A stretch of DNA of 64,000 nt from Oasisia sp. SBJ-2009 (GCA_964017155.1 OZ024854.1:53525941-53589940); one strand, 5' to 3'. Shown: positions 36,918 to 49,577, numbered from the stretch's first letter. Notes: generated by a model from the letters alone, not told the origin. Numbers and translations are program-made.

Positions 36918-37307
36918 TTTTGCTATTATAACTGTATTTTTGTCAACATTTGATACTTGATTTTGTTAATTCAATCAATTATAATCATCTTGCGCATATT
37001 TATGTTTTATAAACAGCGCGTCTTAGCAGACTTTTGAGGTCGAAAAGACAGCGCGTTCGGCATAAACAAACTGTTTATCGCTCATTTCATATGCACAGCG
37101 CAGTAATATGCACCGTTGCGCTTGCGACTGGCACAAATCGCGCTGTCTTTTCGACCTCAAAAGTATGCCAAGACGCGCTGTTTATAAAACATAAATATGC
37201 GCAAGATGATTATAATTGATTGAATTAACAAAATCAAGTATCAAATGTTGGCAAAAATACAGTTATAATAGCAAAATTGAGGTGGGTCCGACTTGTACAT
37301 AAGTGCC
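36887..37307. mobile_element. 421-bp MITE with about 170-bp inverted repeats
   Basis: Arms 36887-37056 and 37143-37307 are near-perfect inverted copies starting GGCACTTATGTACAAGTCGG. The exact 8-bp target duplication CATCCCTC lies at 36879-36886 and 37308-37315. A diverged second copy lies at about 62370-62785. No coding capacity; 8-bp duplication suggests hAT-type mobilisation. Confidence 0.9.
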
Positions 37308-37489
37308 CATCCCTCTATTTTAGACCTGCCAAAAATTATTTCGTCCTGATGACGGTTCCTTTTTCCCACGCTTAGGCAAACTTTTAACGCAGTGCGCCTG
37401 TTGACTTCGCTTAGCTGTCATTTCCATTCGCTAGGTGGCGCAGATCTCGGGGTGTCACTCCGGAATGTGGGTGTCACTCCACGTGTATT

Positions 37490-39365
37490 AATTTTTCTTT
37501 GGCGGTGGCCAACACTTTATGCAGGTTGACATGTTGTAACTTCTCCGGGGCGGTGCTTCCCACAAATAATATGTAGGGATTTTTCAGCGATAACTATTAT
37601 AATTATATATGGATATATCTATCACTATTTAGGGCTACTAAAGCCATGCATATATGCAAATACGTACATAATCACAAGGAGGGTGTTTACCCGGTTAAGA
37701 GACTATAACCAGTATGGAAGGTTTCCTATGCAATTTATATGGTAATTTTAGGGCCATCTGGCTGAGGCAGAGGACCAACCCTGGTATTTTGGGACGCTAC
37801 CAGGGGAGGGAAAGTTCACTAGCACTGCAGGCTCGTCTATGCTAATTTCTAGGGCCATCTGGTTTAGGAAGATGCTCCACTTTATTGTTGTTGGGGGAAA
37901 CCACAGGGTGCAGAGTCCGCTGGCACCCTGCCAAGATTTCTAGGGGTAGACGCGCTGGACAAAATATTAGGTAAGGCGTCTAGCGTCTGTCCTCGGGCTA
38001 CAGTACCACTAGTATAAATAGGGAGTATTTTAATGATTCGGGGGAGACTTCTGGGGCCTATTACCGGGGGAACATGTATTGTTCACCCCGGGACACGCGC
38101 TCCAGAGCACACTGCGACAGACTTACTGTCACAGAATATACGATGTGTGTGTCATATTGCACGGGCAGACATCTGGGGCCTATTACCGGGAACGCCTACG
38201 CTGTTTACCCCGGGACGCGCCGCTCCAGAGGGCCCTGCGACATGCTTGCCGTCAAGACACATACTGTGTGTTATTGACGGGCTATACTGTGTGTTATTGA
38301 CGGGTTGACTACTGGGGCCATTTGTCGGGGAACACACACATACGCTGTTCACCCCGAAACACGCCGCTCCAGAGCGCCCTGTGACAAAGATACTGTCACA
38401 GTACATTGTGCTGAAAGAAGTTGTGCCGTACGAGGCATATTGTTCTCTGATTGAGGAACCACACCACACCTGTGGGTGAGTTCTTTGCTTGATCGCGTGT
38501 CAAACACGCTGTCAGTACCGTCACATTTGTATTGTGTTTATATTGGTTTAGTTAGTGAAGTATTTTAGTGAGTGTCTTATATTTGTACTGGTAGGATTTT
38601 GATGTAATAAACTGTAGAAACCTTATATATATTGGTTGTGTTAGACTGGTTAGACTGAGTGAGTGAACGTGTGCCCGAGTCCGCCACTAGACGCCTCCGT
38701 GCCGACCGCTCGCGCCAAACGATACGATTTGGTGGCGGGGTGTTATCCCGAAAACGTTACAAATATACCAATTCTTAATGTCACGACATATGTGGGTAAT
38801 TGTTGAGGATTTTGTTCCCAACAATTAACTATTTTTATTGGCGGTGGCCACATTGACATTTAGTAATTTCCTTGGGGCTGGGATCTCCACAAATAATATC
38901 TCAATTCAGAATGTCATGGCACAGGTGTGTAATTCGTTAGGACAGTGTTCCCAAAAAATTAATATCTTACTGGCGGTGGCCAACACTGAATGCACGTTGA
39001 CATTTAGTAATTTCTCTGGGGCGGTGATCTCCACAAATAATATCTCAATTCAAAATGTCATGGCACAGGTGTGTAATTCTTGAGGGCAGTGTTCCCAAAA
39101 AATTAATATCTTACTGGCGGTGGCCAACACTGAATGCACGTTGACATTTAGTAATTTCTCTGGGGCGGTGATCTCCACAAATAATATCTCAATTCAGAAT
39201 GTCATGGCACAGGTGTGTAATTCTTGACGGCAGTGTTCCCAACATTTAATAATTTATTGGCGGTGGCCAACACTGTATGCATGTTGACATTTAGTACCGC
39301 AAATAATTTCTGAGTTCATACTGTGATGGCACAGGTGTGTAATGCGGTGGGGTGGTCACAGTGAT
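37490..39365 (+). repeat. 143-bp satellite, interrupted by a solo LTR
   Basis: Units contain TGGCGGTGGCCAACACTG, then 'tagtaatttctctggggcggtg', then 'cacaaataatatctcaatt'. Starts of that GGCGGTGGCC block at about 38841, 38973, 39117 and 39260 give spacings of 132, 144 and 143 bp. One partial unit lies left of the LTR (37498-37571) and continues at 38762 after it. Confidence 0.85.
37572..38761 (+). mobile_element. Solo LTR, copy 2 (1190 bp)
   Basis: Begins TGTAGGG and ends GTTACA, flanked by the 4-bp duplication AATA (37568-37571, 38762-38765). TATAAATA lies at 38013-38020 and AATAAA near 38607. It matches copy 1 closely over both ends but lacks the 43-bp array and carries three rather than two imperfect internal repeats of a 'ggggcc...accccgggac' block. 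Confidence 0.8.
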
Positions 39366-39740
39366 ATCGGTGACCTTGTGGCGAATTGGCCCCACCTTTT
39401 TAAAGTAAAAAATGTATATTTGGTGGGAATGTTTGTATTGTTGCATGTATTAGTTTTTAGGTAGAATGGTCTCGTGAGGTTTGGCCACCGAGAAACCAGT
39501 AGGTGACACTGGACAGGGGTCAGTGTCATATAGGGTATGGTTTTTTAGAGTTACATGTTTTCCTACCAAGTTAATTAATAAATGTCATTATATTGGCCAT
39601 TTCAATGCTCAACTACATTGGACTTGTCTTGGTTATTGCATAAAAAGCCATGCAAACTGTGAGTTTATATTTTGTTTTTGATTATATCAGGGGTGTCACG
39701 TATAATATGTGGAAGACTATGTTTTCATGTTTCGTCAAAT

Positions 39741-39776
<36 letters not shown>

Positions 39777-40037
39777 TACACGAGTTTTATAATTGTGTAG
39801 ATAATACTTTGTATAGTTCCCCGGTTGATAACATATGGAAAAGATTGTTTGTGAATATATTTAATCTATTTATTTGATACCCTCACATCATAACACAATA
39901 ATTTATATCTGATATTATTAAGTTGTTATGTAGTAACACGTTTAAGTATAATGGTAATACATGTTTTAACCTGTTTAATATGCCAATTATGTTTGAACAC
40001 TTATTTGATATTTTAACCGTGTGGTTTCTTCAATTTA
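39366..40037. other. Non-coding stretch with a (CA)n tract
   Basis: (CA)n then TA at about 39741-39776. No exon supported; may include the degenerate 5' part of the LINE that follows. Confidence 0.4.
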
Positions 40038-41410
40038 GTGTCTAAAGTTCAAAGAGTGTCTAAATTCAATCCTAGAAAATTTTATTCCTTTACTTTTTCA
40101 ATATATACATCATATATTTTAAAGGTGTTTGAATCAATAATAATGAAATGGGTGGATGAAACAATTGAAGGTGAAATTTATGCTAAGCAATTTGGAGGAA
40201 TTAGCGGAACGTCCACAACAGATGTTCTTGTCGAACTGGTTCATATGTGGTATAAGGCGACAGATAAATTGAATTCTTATGTCAGAGTTGTAATGCTAGA
40301 CTTTAGCAAAGCGTTTGATCTTATTAATCATCATTTGTTGCTAGATAAGCTACAATCGCATGGGTTGCCCGCACATATTTTAAGATGGATGGCAACATTT
40401 CTATTAGACAGAGCTCAACGAGTAAAAATAGGAAATGAATATTCCCATTCTGGTCATCTCAATGGGGGAGTACCGCATGGGATATTGTCTGGACCTAAAT
40501 GTTTCCTTGTTTACATAAATGATTTAAGAACGACTGTTCCACTAAATAAGTATGTACATGATAGTATGTTATTTGAAATATGCGACAGAAAGGGTGTATC
40601 TGTTATACAAGAGTCGGTTGATATTGCTGCTAGATGGACAGAACAGAATGACATGAACATTTATTCGGAAAAATCAAAAGAAATAATCATTAGTTTTGCA
40701 CAAGATGGCAATTTCAGAAGCACTATCCCGAATATAAAAATTGATGGGAGGGATGTAGCACAAGTTTGCCATGCCAAACTATTAGGTGTGACCATTTCTC
40801 AGGATCTGACATGGAACAAACACATAGATACTATTGTGAAGAAAAAAAACCTGGTAAACGCTTGTACATGTTATATCAGTTATAGCGTGCAGGGATTACA
40901 CAAAAAGATCTGGTCAGTGTATATGTTAGTGTGGTGAGACCAGTTCTAGAATATGCATGTCCTGTATGGCACACTAACTTGCCTCAATATTTGTCTCGAC
41001 AATATTGAAGTTATACAAAAAAGGCATTAAAATGTATTTTTCCGGGGTTGGTTTACGCGGAAATACTCAGACGTGTTAACCTGGATATGTTGAATGTAAG
41101 ACGGGAGAGCATTTGTCAAAAATATTTTGATAAAATTAAGATCGTCACACATAGATTAAATGATCTGCTGCCTGACAAAAGACATACCGAGTATAATATT
41201 AGACAAGCAAATGTGTACCCGTTACCAGTTACTAGAACGAATAGATTCTGTAACTCCTTTATACCGTGGGCTTTATACAACTGTCAGTAAAAAGGCTATT
41301 ACTACGGTATGATTTGCGGTATCAAATGCATTTATATTGTATTTGTATGATGTTTTGATGAGTTAATTGTAACCTATTGTAATGTTAATCCAACTCAGTT
41401 GAGTTGCTAA
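40038..41410 (+). pseudogene. Decayed LINE reverse transcriptase (CR1/jockey-type)
   Basis: 40038-40937 encodes RT blocks in order: KVFESIIMKWVDETIEG, AKQFGGISGTSTTDVL, then box A as VVMLDFSKAFDLINH, box B as GGVPHGILSGPKCFLVYIND, box C, and SEKSKEIIISF. Box C reads KYVHDSML where the family has Y-x-DD, so the first catalytic Asp is His. The frame breaks near 40938; the C-terminal domain resumes about 41048-41290 with LLPDKRHTEYNIRQANVYPL. AATAAA lies near 41411. The endonuclease half is missing, so this is a dead 5'-truncated copy. Confidence 0.9.
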
Positions 41411-42290
41411 TAAAACCTGTGTTATGATTATTATTAAATGTAAGAGTTTGTATTCGTTTGTTAAGCATATGAAAAACAACGTATTAGGTTTGGTTTTATT
41501 TAAGAATAAATTATTTATATTTAGCCATTCATTAATTTTAGAACGTTCTTCATTTATTATAGTTGCTGTACTTTTATTAATGAAAATTGATTTGCTCAGA
41601 CAATTTAATGAGGTAGATAACACAATATTTGTCCACTCCACCGCGAGACCACCCTCTTTGATTCTCCCCCACTTAGTTCACACATATCAAAACAGCTGTT
41701 GTTGCCTATCCCCTAGAGAAACATAATTACGTATGCATGTTGTCAAATATCCATGTATCATTGTATAATACGGGAAAGATAAAACAAAGCATAATGTCTA
41801 AGACAATAAAATATCATACAATTCCATGATTGCTGACTCGCTGCTGCTGTTAAAGGGACATAACAGAATTCATGTGACTTGTAAGACCTTTTCAAATTAA
41901 AGTACATAGTAGTTGTACTAAGAGTTACTATATATAATACAAAGTAACAGTAATGTTAATTTTAACATTGTGATAACTGTTCATAAATACGAAGAAAGTA
42001 ACATAGATTTTTAACTTATTTCTTAAATTGGTGTAAATCCGGTAACTTTGTTATTTCACTTGCTAGACCGTTCCGTATGTGTGTACCTCTGATAGTAATT
42101 GACAGTAGGCTGTTTTTTTTTTTTTAAATTAAATAGTTTACATTGTCTTGTATCATGCTTGCGTATGGCTGCAGTTGGTTATAATACGCTTGTACACGGC
42201 CTTCTAAACAGTGGTTGTTTGCATTATAAAGCATAATCAGGGTCTTATGTGTAATAAAATCTTGAAGTTTAGGAATTTATGAATAATCAA
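41411..42290. other. Non-coding AT-rich stretch
   Basis: Short frames (92-100 aa) on both strands at 41363-41726 are AT-driven; the plus-strand frame crosses a run of T-rich sequence. Nothing supported. Confidence 0.4.
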
Positions 42291-42299
42291 TATCAATAT

Positions 42300-42569
42300 A
42301 TATGAATGAACGTATGCATGCATGTCTGTGTGTGTCTATATGTATATGTGTATTTGTATGTGTAAGTATATATATTATGTATATGTACATGTACATATAG
42401 ATGTATGTGTGTGTATGTGCATATGTATATGTGTATGTATATGTACAATTATGTATATGTATATGCATATATATGTATGTATGTATATGTATGTATTTAA
42501 GTATGTATGTATGTGTGTATATATCTATGTACGTATATATGTATGTATGTATGTATATATGTATGTATG

Positions 42570-42603
<34 letters not shown>

Positions 42604-42677
42604 TGTATGAATGTACATTTGTATAAATATTATATGTGTGCATGTGTGCATGTGTATTCGTGTGTATTCGTGTGTAT

Positions 42678-42734
<57 letters not shown>

Positions 42735-42770
42735 CGTGTGTGTATGTGTGTGTGTGTATTGTAGACTTAA
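42300..42770 (+). repeat. Compound (GTAT)n/(GT)n microsatellite
   Basis: GTAT/TATG units to about 42612, then GT from about 42681 to 42760. A second GT/GCGT tract lies at about 42980-43075. Cys/Val/Tyr-rich frames through it are artefacts. Confidence 0.95.
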
Positions 42771-42975
42771 CATCCAGGTGACGGTGGCAGATTACGTTTT
42801 ACATGTACTAACAGAAGACAAGCAAACATATTCAAGCAGGATAGGGGCTCTGAAAGCAGATAGTCATAAATCAAACCTTTAGGCAAAATACCATCAACCT
42901 ATGACCATCCCAACATAACGATACAACGAGTTCACTGAAAGCCATTTTATTTCTCACAATACACTTGCTTACCAC

Positions 42976-43031
<56 letters not shown>

Positions 43032-43489
43032 GGCGTGCGTGCGTGCGTTTGTGTGTGTGTGAGAGAGAGAGTGTGTGTACACGTGGCAATGGCAGGCAAC
43101 CGTTTGTTTTAAATCCTGTCAATTATAACTCGTATTTCTGAAACTCTAAATCTCTACGTTTTGAACTTGTAATTTACAACCGTGCCACAACCTGGATAGG
43201 TCATTTTGCTAGCTGAAACGCGTAATATCTTAATATTGAGACACAAAACAGTATTAAGCATCTACATTCAAGCAAACAAATATTACGTCAACCTAAACAA
43301 AAAAATTATTCAAATGAAAAATAAATTAACAAAAACATAAACCAAAGCAAATTGAAAAAAGAAATCAATCAAACCCATGCAAAACTAAACATTTGAAGTT
43401 CGAACTTCTACTAGTATAAGCGAACTGCACATGTCACTGATATGTGTAGACATACCAACTATATCAAGATTGTGCTGGTATTTTCGCCT

Positions 43490-45232
43490 TCATTTGAAAA
43501 GATTCAGTGTCTTATATAACTGTGATAAGAAGAGTTTGGCTGCTTCTTCAGCCACGATTTCCGCCACCTTTGGTGCATATTTTATTACAGGTGCTGGTAT
43601 GCTGCGAACTGTTCTTTCAGCTTCATTGCCTGGCAAATGAAAGCAACCAAAGTCATAGGTCGTGTGAAACACCTTAGGTAAGATAACCATTGCACAGCCA
43701 CTGAACGTACTCGACGAAATGTCCAAATTGCGCAGCTTCAAACACACACTTCCTTCCGTTCCAGTGCACCGGATGCCATTACAAATTCGCGGTGGATTCT
43801 TCACTGGAACATAAAAACATTTCCAATTAAACACGACTTTAGAATATACATATTCAATTATGTCTGCAACAATTTCAGCAGTATCTTTCTGTTAGACAAA
43901 TTCAAAAACATATATATGTAATTTATCAAAATGCATTATTCACAAATATGTACATAGAACTATATAATATATAACATTATAGTGATGAAAATATAATAGT
44001 AGCGGAATTTTTAATGTATTCTTCCATGTCTGTTCCAGGCATTGGCAGTTATGGCCATAACGCACGGTCAATTGTTGTAGCAGTTCTGTTGCGCTCTTAT
44101 CGCACCATGTTAACACACTATCTGTTAGTTGTATTCGCTGGCGTCCTCAGGAACTTTCTTGTTGTTATTAGATGTATCTCTCATCCACGTGGTACCTCCT
44201 GCCCACACTTCAACAATCGGGCTTGTAAGGCACCTCATAAGACCGATGTCGCGCTAACAGTTTTCCGATCGTTAAAAACGTCCCGATTGACGTTCCTGCG
44301 CATGCGCAATAAATGTAAAATCATCTATGTGCAGCCAAACAACAAAGCATTTTTGGTATAAATGCCACGGGCTGTTCGTTAACTCTCCTGTGATGATTAC
44401 TGCGAAGAGTTTCTTAAAATGTCGTTCAATGCAATAAAATAGTACATTTTATATAAAACACTATGACGGATTATGGCGCACGACAGTCACGTGATTTACG
44501 CTTGCCATCAAAATATGCTTCGAAATTTGTTTACCTCTTGTTGTTAATTTGCGACAAATAACTTTGCTAACAGGTTATATACATCCTAGCGAACAACCCG
44601 TAGTATTTATACTATAAATGCTTGGTCTTTTCGCTGCACATTGATGATTTTGCATATATCGCGCATGCGCAGAAAAGGCAATCGGAATTTTTTTAACACC
44701 GACCTTTTGAAGGTGTCATCCCTGTTTAGACAGACCTCTGATGATGTCGAGGTGTTATTCTTAATGGCAAAAAATTTAAATGAGACTGTTAGCTCGATGT
44801 TTACCAGTATAGATGTTCTTTAACTGGCAGCACCAGATGCTATAGGTTCAATGGTACAGAATAAGACAGTTTAGGGTAAATTAACACCGAAAATGGTAGC
44901 TGAGAAAATACAGGCTATGTAGAAAATAAATCACCTTCAGTGGATGGGATTCCGCCCAAAGTACTATCTGGATTTGTAGAACAAAATACAATACCGCTTG
45001 TAACATTTATCATTAGAGGGAGTAGTTCGCTTAGAATGGAAAGAAGCAAACCTTTTATAATGGTATTTTAAAAAGGTTCGAGAAACAAGTCGGAGAACTA
45101 TAGAAGGGTGAGTTTAACAACGATGATTTGCAAACTACTAAATAAAGACCACATGAAGGAAATTACACACACTCACGCACGCACGCACGCACGCACGCAT
45201 GCACGCGCGCAAACACACACACACACATAATA

Positions 45233-45303
<71 letters not shown>

Positions 45304-46127
45304 TACATATATATAATTATTGATTTTGGACGATGACATAACAAGCAAGGTGTTGAAAGAAATATTAAACGTTATGGACGGCCAACATTTATAACATGAT
45401 CTTGATAGCTTGATGGAACGTTATGAAAAGTTGCAAATATTACATTTTGGGAAATGTAAATACTTCCATACAGAATATGGGACTGACGATGTACAATTTG
45501 CAGTAGGGGGTTCTGTACGAAGTCCTACCATACCACAAGTGGACTTAGTGTTAGCTATGAGTGCTGATATGAAGATTTCAGAGCGATGCAGAATTGCAGC
45601 TTCAAAGGGAAATATTTTAATTATTTAGACGAAAAATTATTTATGAGAAAAAAATTGACGTAGACCTAAATACCTAATTATACCCCAGCAGTTAAGCCTC
45701 ATTTAGAATATTGCGTACAAGCGTAGATGCCGCATTAAAGGACATATATATGCTAGAAAGAATACAAAGGAGAGTGGCTAAAATGATACAAAACCTGAGA
45801 TATCTTATTGATAAAATGCGGCTGAAAGAAAGTGGCTTAGCAAACCTTGGGACCAGGCGATTGAGAAGAGATCAGATTCAAATATTGAATGGTTATACAA
45901 ATATCGGTATACATATATGTTTTTTCTTGCTTCTCTTACGAATGATACAAGGACTAGAGGACATGAAGTTACATTAGTAAAGGAACAATGAATATTAGAT
46001 GTCAGAAAAAAATCTAAGTTTCACAAAGTACATGCATGAAACAGAACCAGATTATCCGCTGATTGAGAGTGCTACTAGCGTGAATATGTTTCAGGAAAGA
46101 AATCGACAAATATAGAGAGGAAAATAA

Positions 46128-46169
<42 letters not shown>

Positions 46170-46175
46170 CATACA

Positions 46176-46209
<34 letters not shown>

Positions 46210-46914
46210 CATATACTTATACCAGAAGGGAGATATATACACATAGGGAAAAGGGCTGGATAAGGGTTGTTAGTAAACAATGCTATATCATTTCATGAAG
46301 AAAAGGACAGTTATATGATTAAGCATGTACGTCAAATATATGCACATTGTAAAAAGAAGATACATAAATGACAAACAAATACTATCATTATAACACGTGA
46401 AGTCACGCAGCATACGTACCCGAAACCTCTGGCTTTACATAGAGCATTGTCTTTCCATTCCAGGTAACGTTCAAACTCACAGTGCCGTCTTTCGGAGTGA
46501 ATTCCACATAAAGGCATGCTGAAAGGCATAATACATCGTTAACAACATTAACAAATTTATATACACAGTAATTTTGTTTTACCATTTCATATAATAAACG
46601 TACTGTCTTGGCCCATTTACCAAATACCCCTTTATTCCCACATTTCATAAAACCATTCGTTGTTATAAACGTTTTCTAAAAACATGTTCACGAAGGCATT
46701 GTCATTATTTTTAAGTATTTAAATAAACAAAACTGTTAGCAATGTATCTCAGGTTTTTAAAATACACACGTGGTAACATTTATTTCAGGCTGTCAAAAAG
46801 ATGTAAAGCGATTCATGTGCAGCGTTTACATATTGGTTGGTCTATCTACAGGTTAATATAACCCACAAAATAAAAATGTCCAGTATAGGTGCTAATAAGT
46901 ATCACACGTTTAAT

Positions 46915-46977
<63 letters not shown>

Positions 46978-46992
46978 TATATATATAATATA

Positions 46993-47059
<67 letters not shown>

Positions 47060-47411
47060 CTTAAAATACCTGGAGTAAAGACGACACAGCAGTTGCAGAT
47101 GTTTTTGGAGCATGAACATATGCTAGGAAGGGATCTGTTATCACGCTGTTGCTTGATACCTACAACACCGCAATAACAAAACATAACGACTATTTACTAA
47201 ACCTGTTGATTTCGGTTACGAAAGAGTGAAAAGTGTCTGCAGATTCGAGACGTTTTAAAGTGACATGCAATCAAACTACAACTCCTCTTACACCTGCCAC
47301 CGGTTTAACATGTCGCACCAGTCACATATATTTAACCTGTTACTCCACAGTATACCTGTCACATTGGTTACCTATGTCACAACTGTTATATGTGTGTAGG
47401 GATTGTGTTAA

Positions 47412-47470
<59 letters not shown>

Positions 47471-47544
47471 CATTTTGTAATTATATAATTATTAGCATAT
47501 ATGTGGCCTTATGAGCCCTAAATATACTACTAGTCGTATATATG

Positions 47545-47608
<64 letters not shown>

Positions 47609-49557
47609 CATATATACGACTAGTAGTATATTTAGGGCTCATAAGGCCATATATATGCTAATCATTATATAATTACAAAATGGGTTGTTTACCCCGATGA
47701 GAGACCCGCTACCTACGGAATATTTCCAACAAATCGATATGCCAATTTTAAGGGAAATCTTTTTTTGTTTTTTTAAGACAAAGCGATAACGGGAAGCCCT
47801 GTGTGTTTACTATCGTCAGTAGGGTCAAATAATTCATTCGCACCCTGCCAGTATTTCTAGTGATTCCAAATTGAAGCTAGCAACTGTCTATAGACACTTG
47901 TTTTAGTAGTATGACTAGAGGGGATTTTTCTTCATTTGGGGGCGAACACTTGGGTGGAGGTTGAGTTGGAGAAACCGCTGCTTCCGTAGAGCCCTATGCC
48001 CAAGCGTTCGACAAACGGCATCTAGTGTCACCGTAGACACCTGCGTCGCGACATTTAGCATTATTTATGATTTGACTGCGTCGCCGCCAGTGCCGAAACA
48101 TTACGTCTCGGCCACGTTATTGTAGTATTTGCATAGTTGGTAGAATATTGAGCTTGTATATTATAATTGAATTATTAGGGTTTTGACCGAATGAACTGTG
48201 GAAAGCGTATATAAACTGTTTTATCATTAGAAATAGAATGAATGAATGAGTGAACGTGTGCACGTATCTGCCATTATATGCGTCCACACCGACCGCTCGC
48301 AGTAAACCCTACACATGTGACGTCACACATGTCACACCTGTTACGTGTACAACACTAAACCTGTCACGTGTCATTTTCACACGTGTCACCCTTGTTGCTC
48401 AATTCACACCTAATACACCTGCCACGCCTGCCTCCTAACCCTAACATCAAAACTTGTTGAAGCGTCTTCTTCAGTTATTGCTAGTATGGCCTGGCCCAAG
48501 CTCATACATATTCCCGTTCAAAAAAGTCTACATACATAAATAAATATTAACCAATGTGCGTCCAATAAAAGTAAATTATCATATAAACTACGCTATCACA
48601 GAAAAAACGTAATTTCGTTATTCACACCCTATCCTGTCCACGTATATGAATATGCTAAATGATTTTGTTTGTTGCGCTTCTGAGCTCGAATTTACATCTA
48701 CGTCACGGCGTATATTTTATTTAATATCTCGAAACTTAATTAACTGATCTAATGAATACACACCGGTTCATACAGCAAATCGTCTCGTTTTCCTTCATGA
48801 ATAAGCCTACCGCAACATGAAGTATATATAAGTCTCAAAACAATAACTAACTACTCCTAATTTTCGCCCATGTCAGATATATGAGACACTAGGCGCTTCG
48901 AGAGGTTCAATGGTATTCGGCTGTGTCACAAGAGCCGAATAATCACTGAACACAACTTTTGCAACAGTACGTAAATAAAGTGGGACACAAATTATAAGAA
49001 AATATGTTTAGAAAAGGAGTAATAAATGGACATCAATCTGGAAATATTTTTGTGACATTCATTCATGACGTCATGCTAATCAAATAAAAAAGAAATAGGA
49101 AACGATGCAAAAGGTCACTGCTGCTCATTGGATTAGTCACACACTATATTAAGCTTCATAACTAACGCCGAAAATGCGATAAATATTATGGTCGTAAATA
49201 TTTTTTTACTCTGGACGAAATATGCCTGTTACCGTGAAATGACCCATACACTCTACAAAGTATTACAATTACTGTCGTTTTATAAACATATTTAAGTTGA
49301 CGTTTGTGAAGGTTCTAGGTATACGACCGACTCTTGTTTTCTTTATAAGAAATGCGCGATGGTGGCGCAGTTTCTTTTATGTGTACATTGGTATCTAGCT
49401 TGGCGTTATATAAACGACAGAATAACTATGCAACAACTGATGAACTCCTCAAACCTGTATCGAGGCGTCCGCCGTGATGCTTGCGATCCACAGCACTCCC
49501 TGTGATTTCGATCACGAAGCAAGCAATCAAAATGACAAGAATCAGACGTCCGTCCAT
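43490..49557 (-). CDS. Secreted DUF4773-family protein, complete (201 aa)
   Basis: Four exons with consistent phase-1 junctions: 49557-49455 (ATG to GTTTGA donor), 47159-47070, 46518-46420 and 43803-43490 (stop TGA 43490-43492). Exon 1 encodes a signal peptide, [20 protein letters not shown], with cleavage expected near SA/V. Exon 2 carries the clustered cysteines [13 protein letters not shown]. Exon 3 gives [20 protein letters not shown]. Exon 4 begins [11 protein letters not shown], then [11 protein letters not shown], a Cys, and FGCFHLPGN, before a helical C-terminus rich in Ala, Glu and Lys. The C-x-C-x...CC start, YVEF-type strand, NPP-x-[IL]-C and FGC blocks in this order match DUF4773 (Pfam), secreted invertebrate proteins of unknown function. 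A MITE, a LINE fragment and an LTR lie in its introns. The exon model is mine, so a short missed exon is possible. Confidence 0.85.
44245..44720. mobile_element. Foldback MITE, copy 1, carrying NRF-1-like palindromes
   Basis: Left arm (about 44245-44385) and right arm (about 44586-44720) are imperfect inverted copies, each with ATTG..GT[TC]CCTGCGCATGCGC and 'ggtataaatgcca/ggtatttata' blocks. It lies in intron 3 of the DUF4773 gene. The 115-aa and 60-aa frames overlapping the arms are spurious. Confidence 0.7.
44885..45985 (+). pseudogene. Degenerate LINE reverse transcriptase fragment
   Basis: Scattered RT blocks in three frames: an NYR-like segment near 45090-45125, then after an inserted AC/TA microsatellite (45166-45316) a segment [20 protein letters not shown] at 45413 and [13 protein letters not shown] at 45576-45614, then the C-terminal [19 protein letters not shown] at 45753 with [16 protein letters not shown]. 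These match the palm/thumb of jockey-type LINEs. Many stops and frameshifts. Lies in DUF4773 intron 3. Confidence 0.8.
46135..46215. repeat. (TA)n and (CATA)n microsatellite
   Basis: TA run then nine or more CATA units, between the LINE remnant and DUF4773 exon 3. Confidence 0.95.
46917..47058. repeat. (GT)n then (TA)n microsatellite
   Basis: About 30 GT repeats followed by TA repeats that stop 11 bp before the donor of DUF4773 exon 2. Confidence 0.95.
47394..48314 (+). mobile_element. Diverged LTR, copy 3, in DUF4773 intron 1
   Basis: Starts GTGTAGGG and ends CCCTACAC, with ATGT on both sides (47390-47393, 48315-48318). Middle text (gtttacccc...gagac, 'taccggaatatttcc' type) is recognisably related to copies 1 and 2, as is the tail '...gaacgtgtgcac...ccgaccgctcgc'. 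TATATAAA lies near 48210. It interrupts a loose (CACCTGTCACATGT)-type repeat. Boundaries are ambiguous by one base. Confidence 0.6.
47467..47685. repeat. Large palindrome around a (TA)n core
   Basis: Left arm from about 47469 (cccattttgtaattatata...) returns as an almost exact inverted copy ending about 47684 (...tataattacaaaatggg). Arms are about 85-108 bp, with the central block 'ctactagtcgtatatatgta' perfectly inverted. It lies inside LTR copy 3. Confidence 0.9.
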
Positions 49558-49577
49558 GTTCGTTCTCACTGAGTCTA

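Noticed and set aside
38838..39083. 81-aa frame with internal repeat
   Set aside because: Runs through the 143-bp satellite.
42277..42882. 124-186 aa Tyr/Ile/Cys/Val-rich frames
   Set aside because: Translations of TATG/GTGT microsatellites. Similar Ile-Tyr runs at 1874, 17719, 45138, 46846, 52765 and 58012 were dismissed for the same reason.
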